64,000 bases of DNA from UBA1783 sp033808805. Lineage in GTDB: Bacteria; Bacillota_I; Bacilli_A; Erysipelotrichales; Erysipelotrichaceae. The stretch is taken from assembly GCA_033808805.1 (NCBI GenBank), contig JAPXMY010000001.1, forward strand, positions 124,001 through 188,000, in the 5' to 3' direction. The notes under the pieces were generated by a model. The model was not told where the DNA came from and did not search any database. It saw only the letters and a list, made by a program, of their open reading frames with translations. Position numbers and translations under genes: made by a program. Below are positions 17,161 to 24,981 of this stretch, in pieces (the stretch's first letter is position 1; the number at the start of each line of letters is the position of its first letter).

Positions 17161-19194
17161 TTAAACTGTTTCAAACCCAATCTGACCTTTAGAAACATTG
17201 ACATCAGTAACTCTTACTTTAACTCGATTGCCAATAGTATATGTTTTTCTTGGACCTATCAGACTCATACTCTTTTCCTGGTATTCATAATATCCAAATA
17301 GCGTTCTTACAGGTACCAAACCTTCTACTGAATTATCCAGCTGCACAAAGAAACCAAATTCCAATACTGATACTATTGTGCCTTCAAAAACATCCCCAAT
17401 AAAGCTTTCCATGTATTCAGCAATCTTGTAGTCGTTGATTTCTCTTTCAGCCATAATTGCATCAACTTCTTTATTAGACATCTGTAAGGCCTGTTTTTCA
17501 ATCTTGGAAAAATCTTTCTCTTTATTTCCCTGGAAATTATCAAACAGATATTTCCTTAGCATTCTATGCACTACCAAATCTGAATATCTTCTTATTGGGG
17601 CAGTAAAATGACAATACTGCTCTAATGACAAGCCAAAATGTCCCAGACATTCATTGCTGTATCTAGCCTTTTGCATTGTTCTTAAAGCGATATTGCTGAT
17701 TGCTACATAAACACTTTCATCTTCAATGCTGTCAAGCAATTTTTGAATTGTTGCTGGAGTTATTTCTTCAATGTTTACATCAATATTAAAGTTGGCACAG
17801 ATGTTCTTTAATTTTAATAAATCTTCATAATCTGGGTATAGGTGAATACGATACATTGAAGGAAGATTATTATCATCCATATAGCTGGCAACACAGACAT
17901 TGGCAGCAATCATAAACTGTTCGATAATATTTTCTGCTTTACCCAATTCTCTTAAGGTTACATTAATTGCTTTACCTTTTTTATTCAACTCGATAATTGG
18001 CTCCATGCTGACAAATTCAATACTTCCTCTTAGTCTTGCCTGTTTTTCCAGCAATCTGGCACAATCAGCCATATTATTAATCAGCTCTTGTAAACTGGCA
18101 TATTCTTCTAAGACCGTTTCATTACCATCCAGACATTCATTTACCTTGTTATAGGTACATCTACGATCAGAAAAAATAACACTTGGATAAATCGCATAAG
18201 AATTTATTCTTCCCTGATTATCAATCTCTATCTGACAGGTAATGGTATTTCTTTCGACATTTTCATTTAATGAACAGATTCCATTACTTAACTCTATTGG
18301 AAGCATTGGTACGACTCTATCACAGACATAAATACTTGTACATCTGGCGTAAGCCTCTTTATCAATGGCACTACCTTCCTTTACATAATGTGAAACATCA
18401 GCTATATGAACATATAGACTGTATCCATTCTCTTTTTTAACAATACTTATGGCATCATCAAAGTCTTTGGCATCATCACCATCGATTGTCACGGTTTGAA
18501 GAAACCTTAAATCCTTTCTTGACTTGATTTCTCTAGCTGTTACCTTTGTTGGAAGATTTTTTGTCTCCTCTTGAACCTTATCGCTAAACTCCAACCTGAT
18601 ATTGTTTTTCATCAATAAAGCGGTAATATCAACACCTTTTTCCTTATTGTTGCCAATTACCTTTTCAATTTCTACCAACATTGGATTATCATATTTGATT
18701 ACTTTAACGACTACTCTGTCATTAACATTTATCTTAAATTGATTGAAGTTGGCAATTTCAAAATCACGGTAAAAATCAATATCACTATGAAAAACCAGTC
18801 TTCCTTTTATTTTAATAAAATAGCCAGTGATTCTATAAATATTATGAGCAAAGATATGTTTTACTTTCCAAACACCTTTTTCTTTGACTGCCAGTACTTC
18901 ATCTTCTACAAAAACATTTTTGGCATATTTCTTTTCCACATAAACTTTTCTTTCTGGATTACTGATAGAAAACTCAAATCTGGAAATGTCTTTAACCTTG
19001 CCTACTACATCCTCATCTTTTACAAGGAAGTAATAAGCGTGATTGTTAACCAGTCTTCTTTCCTCTACTAAAGAATTTAAAGTTCTCATCAGCTCCACCA
19101 GTTTTGCTGAACTATCAGTAACTATTTCTTTTCTTAACTCTTCTAATGTCCATCTATTTTTCTTATTAAACAATTTTAATATTTTTTCTCTCAT
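17161..19194 (-). CDS. rnr: Ribonuclease R (3'-5' exoribonuclease)
   Basis: Degrades structured RNA, including non-stop mRNA during trans-translation and faulty rRNA. The 677-residue protein has an N-terminal winged helix, two cold-shock OB domains, the RNB catalytic domain with the Asp cluster TIDGDDAKDFDDAI (about residue 240) and HIADVSHYV, FTAPIRRYSDLVVHRML, and a C-terminal S1 domain (FEGTIVSVLEFGFFVQLDNSVEGLVP). Start at the ATG at 19194, since AAGGA sits about 10 nt before it; the in-frame GTG at 19203 is too close. In many Bacilli rnr lies between secG and smpB. Here it is on the opposite strand and split from them by the TROVE-like locus. Confidence 0.95.
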   Translation of the reverse strand: MREKILKLFNKKNRWTLEELRKEIVTDSSAKLVELMRTLNSLVEERRLVNNHAYYFLVKDEDVVGKVKDISRFEFSISNPERKVYVEKKYAKNVFVEDEVLAVKEKGVWKVKHIFAHNIYRITGYFIKIKGRLVFHSDIDFYRDFEIANFNQFKINVNDRVVVKVIKYDNPMLVEIEKVIGNNKEKGVDITALLMKNNIRLEFSDKVQEETKNLPTKVTAREIKSRKDLRFLQTVTIDGDDAKDFDDAISIVKKENGYSLYVHIADVSHYVKEGSAIDKEAYARCTSIYVCDRVVPMLPIELSNGICSLNENVERNTITCQIEIDNQGRINSYAIYPSVIFSDRRCTYNKVNECLDGNETVLEEYASLQELINNMADCARLLEKQARLRGSIEFVSMEPIIELNKKGKAINVTLRELGKAENIIEQFMIAANVCVASYMDDNNLPSMYRIHLYPDYEDLLKLKNICANFNIDVNIEEITPATIQKLLDSIEDESVYVAISNIALRTMQKARYSNECLGHFGLSLEQYCHFTAPIRRYSDLVVHRMLRKYLFDNFQGNKEKDFSKIEKQALQMSNKEVDAIMAEREINDYKIAEYMESFIGDVFEGTIVSVLEFGFFVQLDNSVEGLVPVRTLFGYYEYQEKSMSLIGPRKTYTIGNRVKVRVTDVNVSKGQIGFETV

Positions 19195-19274
19195 CTTTAA
19201 CACATCCTTAATTCAAACATATATAATTATACATCTAATATAAACTATTTCCATTACTTATATTTTTTATAAAT

Positions 19275-19283
19275 TGATATAAT
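19275..19283 (+). promoter_or_regulatory. Extended -10 promoter of the frameshifted gene
   Basis: TGATATAAT fits the extended -10 TGnTATAAT (TATAAT at 19278-19283), about 39 bases before the ATG at 19322. Confidence 0.5.
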
Positions 19284-19321
19284 TTAAAAAAGTGATAACA
19301 TAATTTTAGGAGAACACCATT

Positions 19322-19791
19322 ATGAAGCAGGATATTTATTTAGATGTAGAAATTACAGTAGAAAAAGTAGCTGATAAAATACACTTGTTTCTATGCTGAA
19401 GCAGGCAAGAAAAAATATGGAGTATGATTATGCCTGTTTTATGGGCAGAGCTTTCGATAACTATATCCTGGCAGTAGAGAATAATAATACTTTTGTAATG
19501 CAAGATGAATTAATAATTAAACTTAAAGATAACACTTATGGACCAGAACTAGACATCGTCTGTGTCAGAGGAGGTACCTGGGAAGAATATTTTGATAACA
19601 ATGCTGAATTTATGGTCAATAGTGGTAGACTATTTTATAAAGGAATGGAATTAGCAGAATTAAGAGGATGCTTAAAAAAAGCTGGTTTTAATATCAGGTG
19701 GGAGAAAACCAACAGCAGATTTCAATCACAGGAAGACATCTATAAGTATTTTGAAAACAATTATTATTGGAAAAATTTAAATGGTTTATAA
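19322..19791 (+). pseudogene. Unknown protein gene with a -1 frameshift
   Basis: A strong site (AGGAGA, 8 nt) precedes ATG at 19322, but this frame stops at TGA 19397-19399 after 25 codons. The second frame (from ATG 19393, no good ribosome site) runs to 19791. Joining them at GATAAAATACAC by reading one more A gives a continuous protein, ...VADKNTLVSMLKQARKNM..., of about 156 residues. So one A seems missing from a run of four. It could be a real pseudogene, a sequencing error, or a programmed shift; AAAA alone is a weak slippery site. I do not recognise the family. The product is small, soluble, and rich in acidic and aromatic residues, with a WEEYFDN motif. It lies between rnr and the TROVE-like locus. 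Confidence 0.7.
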
Positions 19792-19809
19792 TTAATTTCT
19801 ATTTAACTA

Positions 19810-19838
19810 TTGACAACAAATTATAAATTTGTGTTAAT
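19810..19838 (+). promoter_or_regulatory. Strong sigmaA promoter of the small RNA
   Basis: A perfect -35 TTGACA (19810-19815) is followed after 17 bases by GTTAAT (or after 18 by TTAATA). A start near 19846-19848 would put the RNA element copy 1 at the 5' end of the transcript. Confidence 0.65.
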
Positions 19839-19847
19839 ATTAAATTA

Positions 19848-19970
19848 GCAATAGAGGCGCGTTAACTGCAACAATTTTGTTAAAAAATTTTCGTTTCAAG
19901 AAGATTTGCGTCTCGGAAGTTGATATTATCGGCTTCGTTTCGCATAAAAACGCGTCTCGAAATGTTGCAT
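19848..19970 (+). ncRNA. Candidate Y-like small RNA (element copy 1)
   Basis: No coding frame of note. GAGGCGC (19854-19860) pairs with GCGTCTC (19908-19914). Inside, AAATTTTC (19885-19892) pairs with GAAGATTT (19900-19907), stacking directly on the outer stem. An unpaired 5' side holds TAACTGCAACAATT. The same design is repeated at 20216-20273, where both stems and the unpaired motif are identical but the loop differs (GTTTCAA against GTTCGGTA), as expected for a selected RNA. Downstream here are a further hairpin (GAAGTTGAT/ATCGGCTTC) and a second GCGTCTCG at 19952. The RNA has its own promoter. It is next to a TROVE-like gene, so a Y-RNA-like role is proposed. The 3' end is uncertain; weak hairpins with T-runs lie at about 19998-20040. 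Confidence 0.6.
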
Positions 19971-20143
19971 TATATAGATAAGTTAATGGTCATTTATACT
20001 TTAACTAAAAACTAAAGTTTTATAGAAAAATTATAAAACAACCTAAAAGATTCCTTTGATGTGGTTTCTCTTTTTTTCTTTTTTTATTATTAAGTTAACA
20101 TCATTTATTTTATTTGTGTTATTATTATTTTATACAAAAATCT

Positions 20144-20152
20144 TGCTATAAT
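20144..20152 (+). promoter_or_regulatory. Extended -10 promoter of the TROVE-like gene
   Basis: TGCTATAAT (TATAAT at 20147-20152) is a perfect extended -10. It predicts a leader of about 125 nt that contains RNA element copy 2. Confidence 0.6.
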
Positions 20153-20215
20153 TTTAATATCAGGCTACTGGTATAGTAAGGTCTTTATTTTATTATTAAA
20201 AAATAAATATTAATA

Positions 20216-20273
20216 GAGGCGCTAACTGCAACAATTATGATTAAATTTTCGTTCGGTAGAAGATTTGCGTCTC
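20216..20273 (+). promoter_or_regulatory. Structured leader element (copy 2) of the TROVE-like mRNA
   Basis: Outer stem GAGGCGC (20216-20222) with GCGTCTC (20267-20273); inner stem AAATTTTC (20243-20250) with GAAGATTT (20259-20266); loop GTTCGGTA; unpaired TAACTGCAACAATT on the 5' side. It ends 6 nt before the AGAGG ribosome site of the gene at 20288. Its position suggests control of translation, possibly by the encoded RNA-binding protein itself. Confidence 0.65.
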
Positions 20274-20287
20274 GGAAAAGAGGTATT

Positions 20288-21739
20288 ATGTTTATAGATG
20301 AATTAGAAAAAAGAACCGCCGGTACATTGACTGAAAATCTAGCTTATGCGGTTGACACCACAACTTCAAGTTTAGTGGACTTATTTGCCATCAGTGGTGC
20401 TTTAAGAACCAGAGATGAAGATGACATCAGATTAAAGTTTAATTTTGCATTCTCTGAGGATGCTCTTTTAGCGACTAAACTAGCCTTTTATACCAGAAAT
20501 ATTCGTGGTGGCTTAGGTGAAAGGAATACTTTCAGATACATGCTGAAAGAATTGGAGAAAATTAACCCTTCTATTGTCTTAAAAAATTTGCATTTGATTC
20601 CTCATTTTGGCAGATGGGATGATTTGTTTGTTCTATTTGATACTTCTGTGGAAAAAGAAATGGTACAACTGATAAAAGAACAATTGGATGAAGATATTAA
20701 AAACGCCAAAGAAAACAAGTCAATTTCACTGCTTGCCAAGTGGATGCCATCAATTTCAACCAGCAGCAGGAAAACTGTCGCTTTAGCGAAAAGATTTGCC
20801 AAAGCCTGGAATATGAGCTACAAAGACTATCGAAAAATGTTAACCGAATTAAGAGCTTATCTGAAAGTAGTCGAAGTAGATATGACAGCTGAAGAATGGG
20901 AAAAAATAAATTATCCAAATGTACCATCTAATGCTATGAATAAATATAGAAAAGCTTTCTACAATAGAGACGAAATCAGGTTCCAGGAATATATTGATGC
21001 GGTTAAAGCAGGTAAGACTACCATCAAATCAGGCACCTTATATCCTTATGACATCGTTGAAAAAATATTCTATGGAAATGAAAAAAATGATGTCCTGGAA
21101 CTGCAATGGAATGCTTTACCAAATTATGTAAGTGGGGAAAATAATTTTCTGGTTATGGCCGATGTTTCCGGATCAATGTGGGGCAGACCTATAGCTACTT
21201 CTATTGGTCTGGCAATCTATTTTGCCGAAAGAAATAAAGGTCCATTTGCTGGAAGATACATGACTTTCAGCGCTATTCCTGAAATTGTCCATGTAAAAGG
21301 TACTACTTTATTTGATAAAGTTAGATATGTAGAAAATCATAATATCGGCTATAATACCAATTTAGAATCAGCATTTATGGTTATACTTCAAACAGCTGTA
21401 GAAACAAAATGTTCACAACAGGATCTGCCAAAATCTCTAATCATTATTTCTGACATGGAAATTGATTCCTATTATATTAAAGGTGGAAACTTAAATTTCT
21501 ATGATGAAATAAAAGATAGATTTGCCCAGCAGGGATATGTGATTCCTAATGTTGTTTTCTGGAATGTTGACAGCAGACACGATACTTACCATAGCTTTAA
21601 AGACAATCCAAATGTTCAGCTGGTTTCTGGACAGTCTGTCTCTACTTTTAAGTTGGTTATTGATGGTTTGAATCTGACACCATATGAAATGATGCTTAAA
21701 GCCTTAAATGACCCACAATATGATGTAGTTACCATCTAA
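20288..21739 (+). CDS. TROVE-like/vWA (Ro60-superfamily, DUF2828-like) RNA-binding protein
   Basis: A 483-residue protein. The N-terminal helical-repeat part carries KLAFYTRNIRGGLGERNTF and HLIPHFGRWDDLF (about residues 64-115), a pattern I associate with TROVE/DUF2828 proteins. The C-terminal vWA domain has a complete MIDAS: DVSGS (Asp292, Ser294, Ser296), Thr357 and Asp389 in SDME. TROVE-family rings (Ro60/Rsr) hold Y RNAs and misfolded RNA and work with 3'-5' exonucleases. I choose the ATG at 20288 with AGAGG upstream. The frame is open to an ATG at 20237, but those 17 residues are encoded by the conserved RNA element and have no ribosome site. Neighbours rnr and smpB fit an RNA quality-control role. 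A clear terminator follows. Confidence 0.75.
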   Translation: MFIDELEKRTAGTLTENLAYAVDTTTSSLVDLFAISGALRTRDEDDIRLKFNFAFSEDALLATKLAFYTRNIRGGLGERNTFRYMLKELEKINPSIVLKNLHLIPHFGRWDDLFVLFDTSVEKEMVQLIKEQLDEDIKNAKENKSISLLAKWMPSISTSSRKTVALAKRFAKAWNMSYKDYRKMLTELRAYLKVVEVDMTAEEWEKINYPNVPSNAMNKYRKAFYNRDEIRFQEYIDAVKAGKTTIKSGTLYPYDIVEKIFYGNEKNDVLELQWNALPNYVSGENNFLVMADVSGSMWGRPIATSIGLAIYFAERNKGPFAGRYMTFSAIPEIVHVKGTTLFDKVRYVENHNIGYNTNLESAFMVILQTAVETKCSQQDLPKSLIIISDMEIDSYYIKGGNLNFYDEIKDRFAQQGYVIPNVVFWNVDSRHDTYHSFKDNPNVQLVSGQSVSTFKLVIDGLNLTPYEMMLKALNDPQYDVVTI

Positions 21740-21767
21740 GATCAGTTTTAAATAACTGGTCTTTTTT
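21738..21767 (+). terminator. Terminator of the TROVE-like gene
   Basis: GATCAGTT pairs with AACTGGTC around TTAAAT, followed by TTTTTT, directly at the stop codon. Confidence 0.88.
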
Positions 21768-21804
21768 ATCCTTAGGGAAAATATTTTACTATTTATAATA
21801 TTAT

Positions 21805-21833
21805 TTGAATTAGCATTAATGTTTTGTTATAAT
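21805..21833 (+). promoter_or_regulatory. SigmaA promoter of secG
   Basis: TTGAAT (21805-21810), 17-base spacer, TATAAT (21828-21833), about 32 bases before the secG ATG. Confidence 0.8.
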
Positions 21834-21865
21834 ATAAAAGCATTTATCGAAAGGAGCCGCGTAGT

Positions 21866-22099
21866 ATGTTAGATATTCTTATTATGGTAGTTGCGGTATT
21901 TATTATTCTTCTAGTTCTTTTACAAAGTGGAAAGTCAGCTGGTGTCAGTGCTGCTTTCACTGGTGGAAGTGGTGGCTTAAATCTTTTTAGCAACTTAAAA
22001 GAAAGAGGACCTGAAAAAGTTATTTCTACATTAACTCTAGTTTCAGCAGTCGTATTCTTTATCTTGGTAATTGTTAAGTTAATCGTTACACAAAACTAA
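21866..22099 (+). CDS. secG: Protein translocase subunit SecG
   Basis: A 77-residue membrane protein with two hydrophobic helices (about 3-20 and 54-73) joined by the Gly/Ser-rich loop GVSAAFTGGSGGLNLFSN, as in all SecG. It aids the SecYEG channel. AAGGAG lies before the ATG. It is followed by a terminator, then smpB. Confidence 0.93.
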   Translation: MLDILIMVVAVFIILLVLLQSGKSAGVSAAFTGGSGGLNLFSNLKERGPEKVISTLTLVSAVVFFILVIVKLIVTQN

Positions 22100-22125
22100 A
22101 AAAGGACTAAGCAGTTCTTTTTTTA
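22098..22125 (+). terminator. Terminator after secG
   Basis: AAAGGACT pairs with AGTTCTTT, followed by a T-run to 22124. It lies 15 nt before the smpB start, so smpB depends on readthrough or a promoter not evident here. Confidence 0.75.
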
Positions 22126-22139
22126 TCAGAGGTTTTTTT

Positions 22140-22586
22140 ATGGAAAAAAATATTGCGGTAAACCGACAGGCCAGACACGAATATTTTCTGGAAGAATTCT
22201 ATGAAGCCGGAATTCAATTAACCGGAACAGAAATCAAAAGTATTCGTCAGGGGCGTGTTCAATTAAAGGAAGCTTATATCGACTTCATTGGTAATGAGGC
22301 TTTTGTTATTGATATGCATATTTCCGCTTATGACCATGGCAATATTTTCAATCATGAAGAAAAAAGGAACCGAAAATTATTGTTACATAGATATGAGATT
22401 CGCAATTTAAAAAGAGCTGTCTCAATTAAAGGATATACTATCGTTCCTACCAGAATGTATATCAAGAAAGGTTTGTGTAAACTGGAAATTGCCCTGGCAA
22501 AAGGTAAGGCTCTCTATGACAAACGTCAAGCCCTGAAAGAAAAAGACATGAAAAGAGAAATCGATAAAGCAATGAAAGTGAGATAA
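22140..22586 (+). CDS. smpB: SsrA-binding protein SmpB
   Basis: Binds the tRNA-like domain of tmRNA and brings it to stalled ribosomes; it also helps recruit RNase R. At 148 residues it shows NRQARHEYFLEEFYEAG, LTGTEIKSIRQGRVQLKEAY, the RNA-binding barrel FVIDMHISAYDHGN, and the basic C-terminal tail ending KDMKREIDKAMKVR, which enters the mRNA channel. Its target tmRNA is at 1589-1941 and rnr at 17161. Confidence 0.96.
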   Translation: MEKNIAVNRQARHEYFLEEFYEAGIQLTGTEIKSIRQGRVQLKEAYIDFIGNEAFVIDMHISAYDHGNIFNHEEKRNRKLLLHRYEIRNLKRAVSIKGYTIVPTRMYIKKGLCKLEIALAKGKALYDKRQALKEKDMKREIDKAMKVR

Positions 22587-22588
22587 AT

Positions 22589-23059
22589 ATGATTATTATT
22601 GAAATGAATGATGGAGGCATCATAAAATTACAGTTAGATGAAACTGCCGCACCAATTACTGTAGCGAACTTCAAAAAACTGGTCAATCAAAAATTCTATG
22701 ATGGATTGATTTTCCATCGAGTTATTAAAGGATTCATGATTCAAGGTGGCGATCCTACAGGAACAGGAATGGGTGGAAGTACTGAAAAAATAAAAGGCGA
22801 GTTTTTAGAAAATGGTATTAACAATCCTTTAAAACATACAAGAGGTGTTATTTCTATGGCAAGAAGCCAAGATGCAGACAGTGCTTCTTCACAGTTTTTT
22901 ATTATGCATCATGATTCACCACATCTAGATGGTTCTTATGCTGCTTTTGGTAAAGTTGTTGAAGGGTTTGAAGTAGTTGATAAAATTGCCAATTGCCAAA
23001 CTGACTGGCGAGATAAACCAATTAAAGTGCAGAAAATTAAAAGAATTTATGAAATTTAA
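22589..23059 (+). CDS. Cyclophilin-type peptidyl-prolyl isomerase
   Basis: A 156-residue single-domain cyclophilin that catalyses cis-trans isomerisation of proline bonds. The active-site motif FHRVIKGFMIQGGDPTGTG has the catalytic Arg, with SQFFIMHHDSPHLDGSYAAFG later in the chain. It has no signal peptide, so it is cytoplasmic. It starts 2 bases after the smpB stop and is probably co-transcribed. A terminator follows. Confidence 0.93.
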   Translation: MIIIEMNDGGIIKLQLDETAAPITVANFKKLVNQKFYDGLIFHRVIKGFMIQGGDPTGTGMGGSTEKIKGEFLENGINNPLKHTRGVISMARSQDADSASSQFFIMHHDSPHLDGSYAAFGKVVEGFEVVDKIANCQTDWRDKPIKVQKIKRIYEI

Positions 23060-23086
23060 TGGGTACAATGTATCCATTTTTCTTTT
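23059..23086 (+). terminator. Terminator after the cyclophilin gene
   Basis: ATGGGTAC pairs with GTATCCAT (one G-T pair), then a T-rich tail. It overlaps the stop codon. Confidence 0.8.
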
Positions 23087-23142
23087 AATTGTCATAAACT
23101 TTTCTTTGGTGTATTATAAAACATATTAAATGTGAGGTATAT

Positions 23143-24018
23143 ATGACTAAAAAAACAAATAAAAAAGATAGAAGAGATGGCTATCTTGTAGAAGAACATG
23201 ACCCAATGCATATGATGATGCCTTATATTATGGGAGGCAGAGCTGATAATGAAGCTGTATTATGTGATGTTTTCGATATGACCAATATTGTCAAGTACAT
23301 GAAAGAGAAAAACGAAACAGCTCAGTATAAATACACTTACTTCCATGTCATTTTAGCCGCATTGGCTAAAACTGTTTATTTACGACCTTTAATGAACAGA
23401 TATACTATTGGACATAGATTCTATGATCGAAAGGATATTTCCTTCTCTTTCACTGCCAAAAATAAATTTGTTGATGATGCTGCTGAATCACTGGTTATTA
23501 TAAAAGTTGATGATAATGATGAATCTATCGCTGAACAAATCCATAACAAAATATGTGCAGAGGTCTACAAAATTAAAAACGAGGAAATTCAAGATGATAC
23601 TACTAATGTTATGGCTTTTTTGACCAAGATTCCTCGTCCTTTATTAAAAATTGTAACTAAGCTGCTGTTTACTTTGGATTACTATGATAAACTGCCAAAA
23701 GTTATAGTGGATGTTGACCCTTATCGAACAACTGCCTTTGTGTCTAATTTGGGATCTATCAACATGGATGCTGAATATCATCACCTGATCAACTGGAGTA
23801 CCAGTTCCGTCTTCGTTTTAATTAATAAAGTAAAAAAGATGCCTTTTTTCAACGATGATGGAACTTATGAAATGAAGGATGCTGTCAAGATTTCCTTTAC
23901 CATTGACGAAAGAATTGCTGATGGCTTCTATTTTATGAAAAGTTTAGTTATATTCAAGCATCTTTTGGAAAATCCTGAGTTATTGGATGCTCCTATCTCA
24001 ACTCCAATAGATTTGTAA
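23143..24018 (+). CDS. CAT/E2-like acyltransferase-fold protein without the usual catalytic His
   Basis: A 291-residue protein similar in layout to the catalytic domain of 2-oxoacid dehydrogenase E2 and chloramphenicol acetyltransferase: YTYFHVILAALAKTVYLRPLMNRY in the N-terminal half, FVSNLGSIN, and a final ISFTIDERIADGFYFMKSL in the place of the DHRxxDG active site. The His of HxxxDG appears to be Glu (DERIADG), while Asp-Gly remains. There is no lipoyl or subunit-binding domain, and no E1 or E3 gene nearby. Activity is therefore doubtful; it may be a structural or binding relative. It has an AGGT site before the ATG and stands alone between two terminators. Confidence 0.6.
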   Translation: MTKKTNKKDRRDGYLVEEHDPMHMMMPYIMGGRADNEAVLCDVFDMTNIVKYMKEKNETAQYKYTYFHVILAALAKTVYLRPLMNRYTIGHRFYDRKDISFSFTAKNKFVDDAAESLVIIKVDDNDESIAEQIHNKICAEVYKIKNEEIQDDTTNVMAFLTKIPRPLLKIVTKLLFTLDYYDKLPKVIVDVDPYRTTAFVSNLGSINMDAEYHHLINWSTSSVFVLINKVKKMPFFNDDGTYEMKDAVKISFTIDERIADGFYFMKSLVIFKHLLENPELLDAPISTPIDL

Positions 24019-24020
24019 AA

Positions 24021-24073
24021 AACGAAAGACTATCTGATTTTACCATTAATATGGTATTAGATAGTCTTTTTAT
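24021..24073. terminator. Bidirectional terminator between convergent genes
   Basis: AAAGACTATCT (24025-24035) pairs with AGATAGTCTTT (24059-24069), with an inner ACCAT/ATGGT. There are A- and T-runs on both sides, between the E2-like gene (plus) and the GT8 gene (minus). Confidence 0.85.
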
Positions 24074-24074
24074 T

Positions 24075-24938
24075 TTACTTAAATAAGGTTCGTTTAATTT
24101 TTCCAATAGCTCTATAGGTAAATGAAGAAAGCATAACCTTTAAATATTCTAAAATATAGCCCTGTTTTATTCTGACATTCCAATAATGTTTTGAACTTCT
24201 GTTTAAATCTTTGTAATTCCAGGGTTTTCTTGGACCTGAATAATGCAGTATATGAATTTCATCTATATTCATTTCTTTAGCAGCATTTTTATTTGTTAAC
24301 TGAAAGTTATATTTTTTTGGATTTTCATATTTAACTTTATTTTGATAGAGATAGTTTAATATATCCTGATCTACATAAACAAGTTTATCTTTTAATCTTC
24401 TACATGTTTCTACTATTTCTTCTTTACTGGTTTCTGCTCTTAATTTTTTTAAGTTGAAAATGCTCACGCCAGAATTAAAATATGTATGTTCAAAAGAAAT
24501 ACCAATTGATTTTTTTATTTCATATATGTCTTGTCTGTCGTGATTTACATCAGGGCAAACTACAAGTACTTTATCTTCAAAATCCTGATAATAGAAATTG
24601 CTGATATCCTTGAGGATGATAATATCGGCATCCAGCCATAATACTCTGTCAATACTGTCAGGTAATAAAAACTGGGCCAGTAATCTATAGTAAGCTTCTA
24701 CACTGAAGTGAAGAGGAACAGGAAAATTATCAAGAGGTGTATTTCTGACATCTATTTCTACAAAATTAAAATTACATTTATTTTCTAAATATTCTTTTAA
24801 ATTAGAAACATCATCATTATTTAAAGAATGATTCATCAGATAAACAGTCACATCTTCATTTGTCTGTAAAGATAAAGAAAACAACATCGTCTGTACTTTA
24901 TCCAAATAATTTTTGTTTACCGAAATAAGTATATTCAT
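24075..24938 (-). CDS. Glycosyltransferase family 8 protein (copy A)
   Basis: A 287-residue GT-A enzyme. The N-terminus MNILISVNKNYLDKVQTML and the metal-binding DxD in RVLWLDADIIILKD (about residue 95) identify GT8, retaining transferases that usually use UDP-glucose or UDP-galactose. FNSGVSIFNL and the C-terminal HILHYSGPRKPW are typical GT8 stretches. The start at 24938 has AAAGGGTGA upstream; seven earlier in-frame codons are ignored. The basic C-terminal end could associate with the membrane. It is a paralogue of the next gene, with nearly identical C-terminal 60 residues. Likely role: surface polysaccharide, glycolipid or teichoic-acid decoration (inference). Confidence 0.85.
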   Translation of the reverse strand: MNILISVNKNYLDKVQTMLFSLSLQTNEDVTVYLMNHSLNNDDVSNLKEYLENKCNFNFVEIDVRNTPLDNFPVPLHFSVEAYYRLLAQFLLPDSIDRVLWLDADIIILKDISNFYYQDFEDKVLVVCPDVNHDRQDIYEIKKSIGISFEHTYFNSGVSIFNLKKLRAETSKEEIVETCRRLKDKLVYVDQDILNYLYQNKVKYENPKKYNFQLTNKNAAKEMNIDEIHILHYSGPRKPWNYKDLNRSSKHYWNVRIKQGYILEYLKVMLSSFTYRAIGKIKRTLFK

Positions 24939-24981
24939 TTTTGTCACCCTTTTTCCCAATCACATTGACAATTACATCATA

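Noticed and set aside
19376..19399. Programmed -1 frameshift in the 19322 gene
   Set aside because: The slip site would be only AAAA with no heptamer pattern; a clear stimulatory structure was not found. A lost base is simpler.
19851..19960. Lysine-riboswitch-like start (AGAGGCGCG) near the RNA element
   Set aside because: The later conserved parts of the lysine riboswitch are absent, the second copy lies before a TROVE-like gene, and the element is much shorter.
20060..20090. T-rich stretch as terminator of the small RNA
   Set aside because: No stable stem precedes the T-runs; weak hairpins nearer 19998-20040 are as likely, so no terminator was called.
19848..20280. CRISPR-like repeat pair
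   Set aside because: Only two copies more than 350 bases apart, no regular spacer and no cas genes.
20237..20287. N-terminal extension of the TROVE-like protein
   Set aside because: The 17 residues are encoded by the repeated RNA element, which recurs in a noncoding place; no ribosome site precedes 20237, and a good one precedes 20288.
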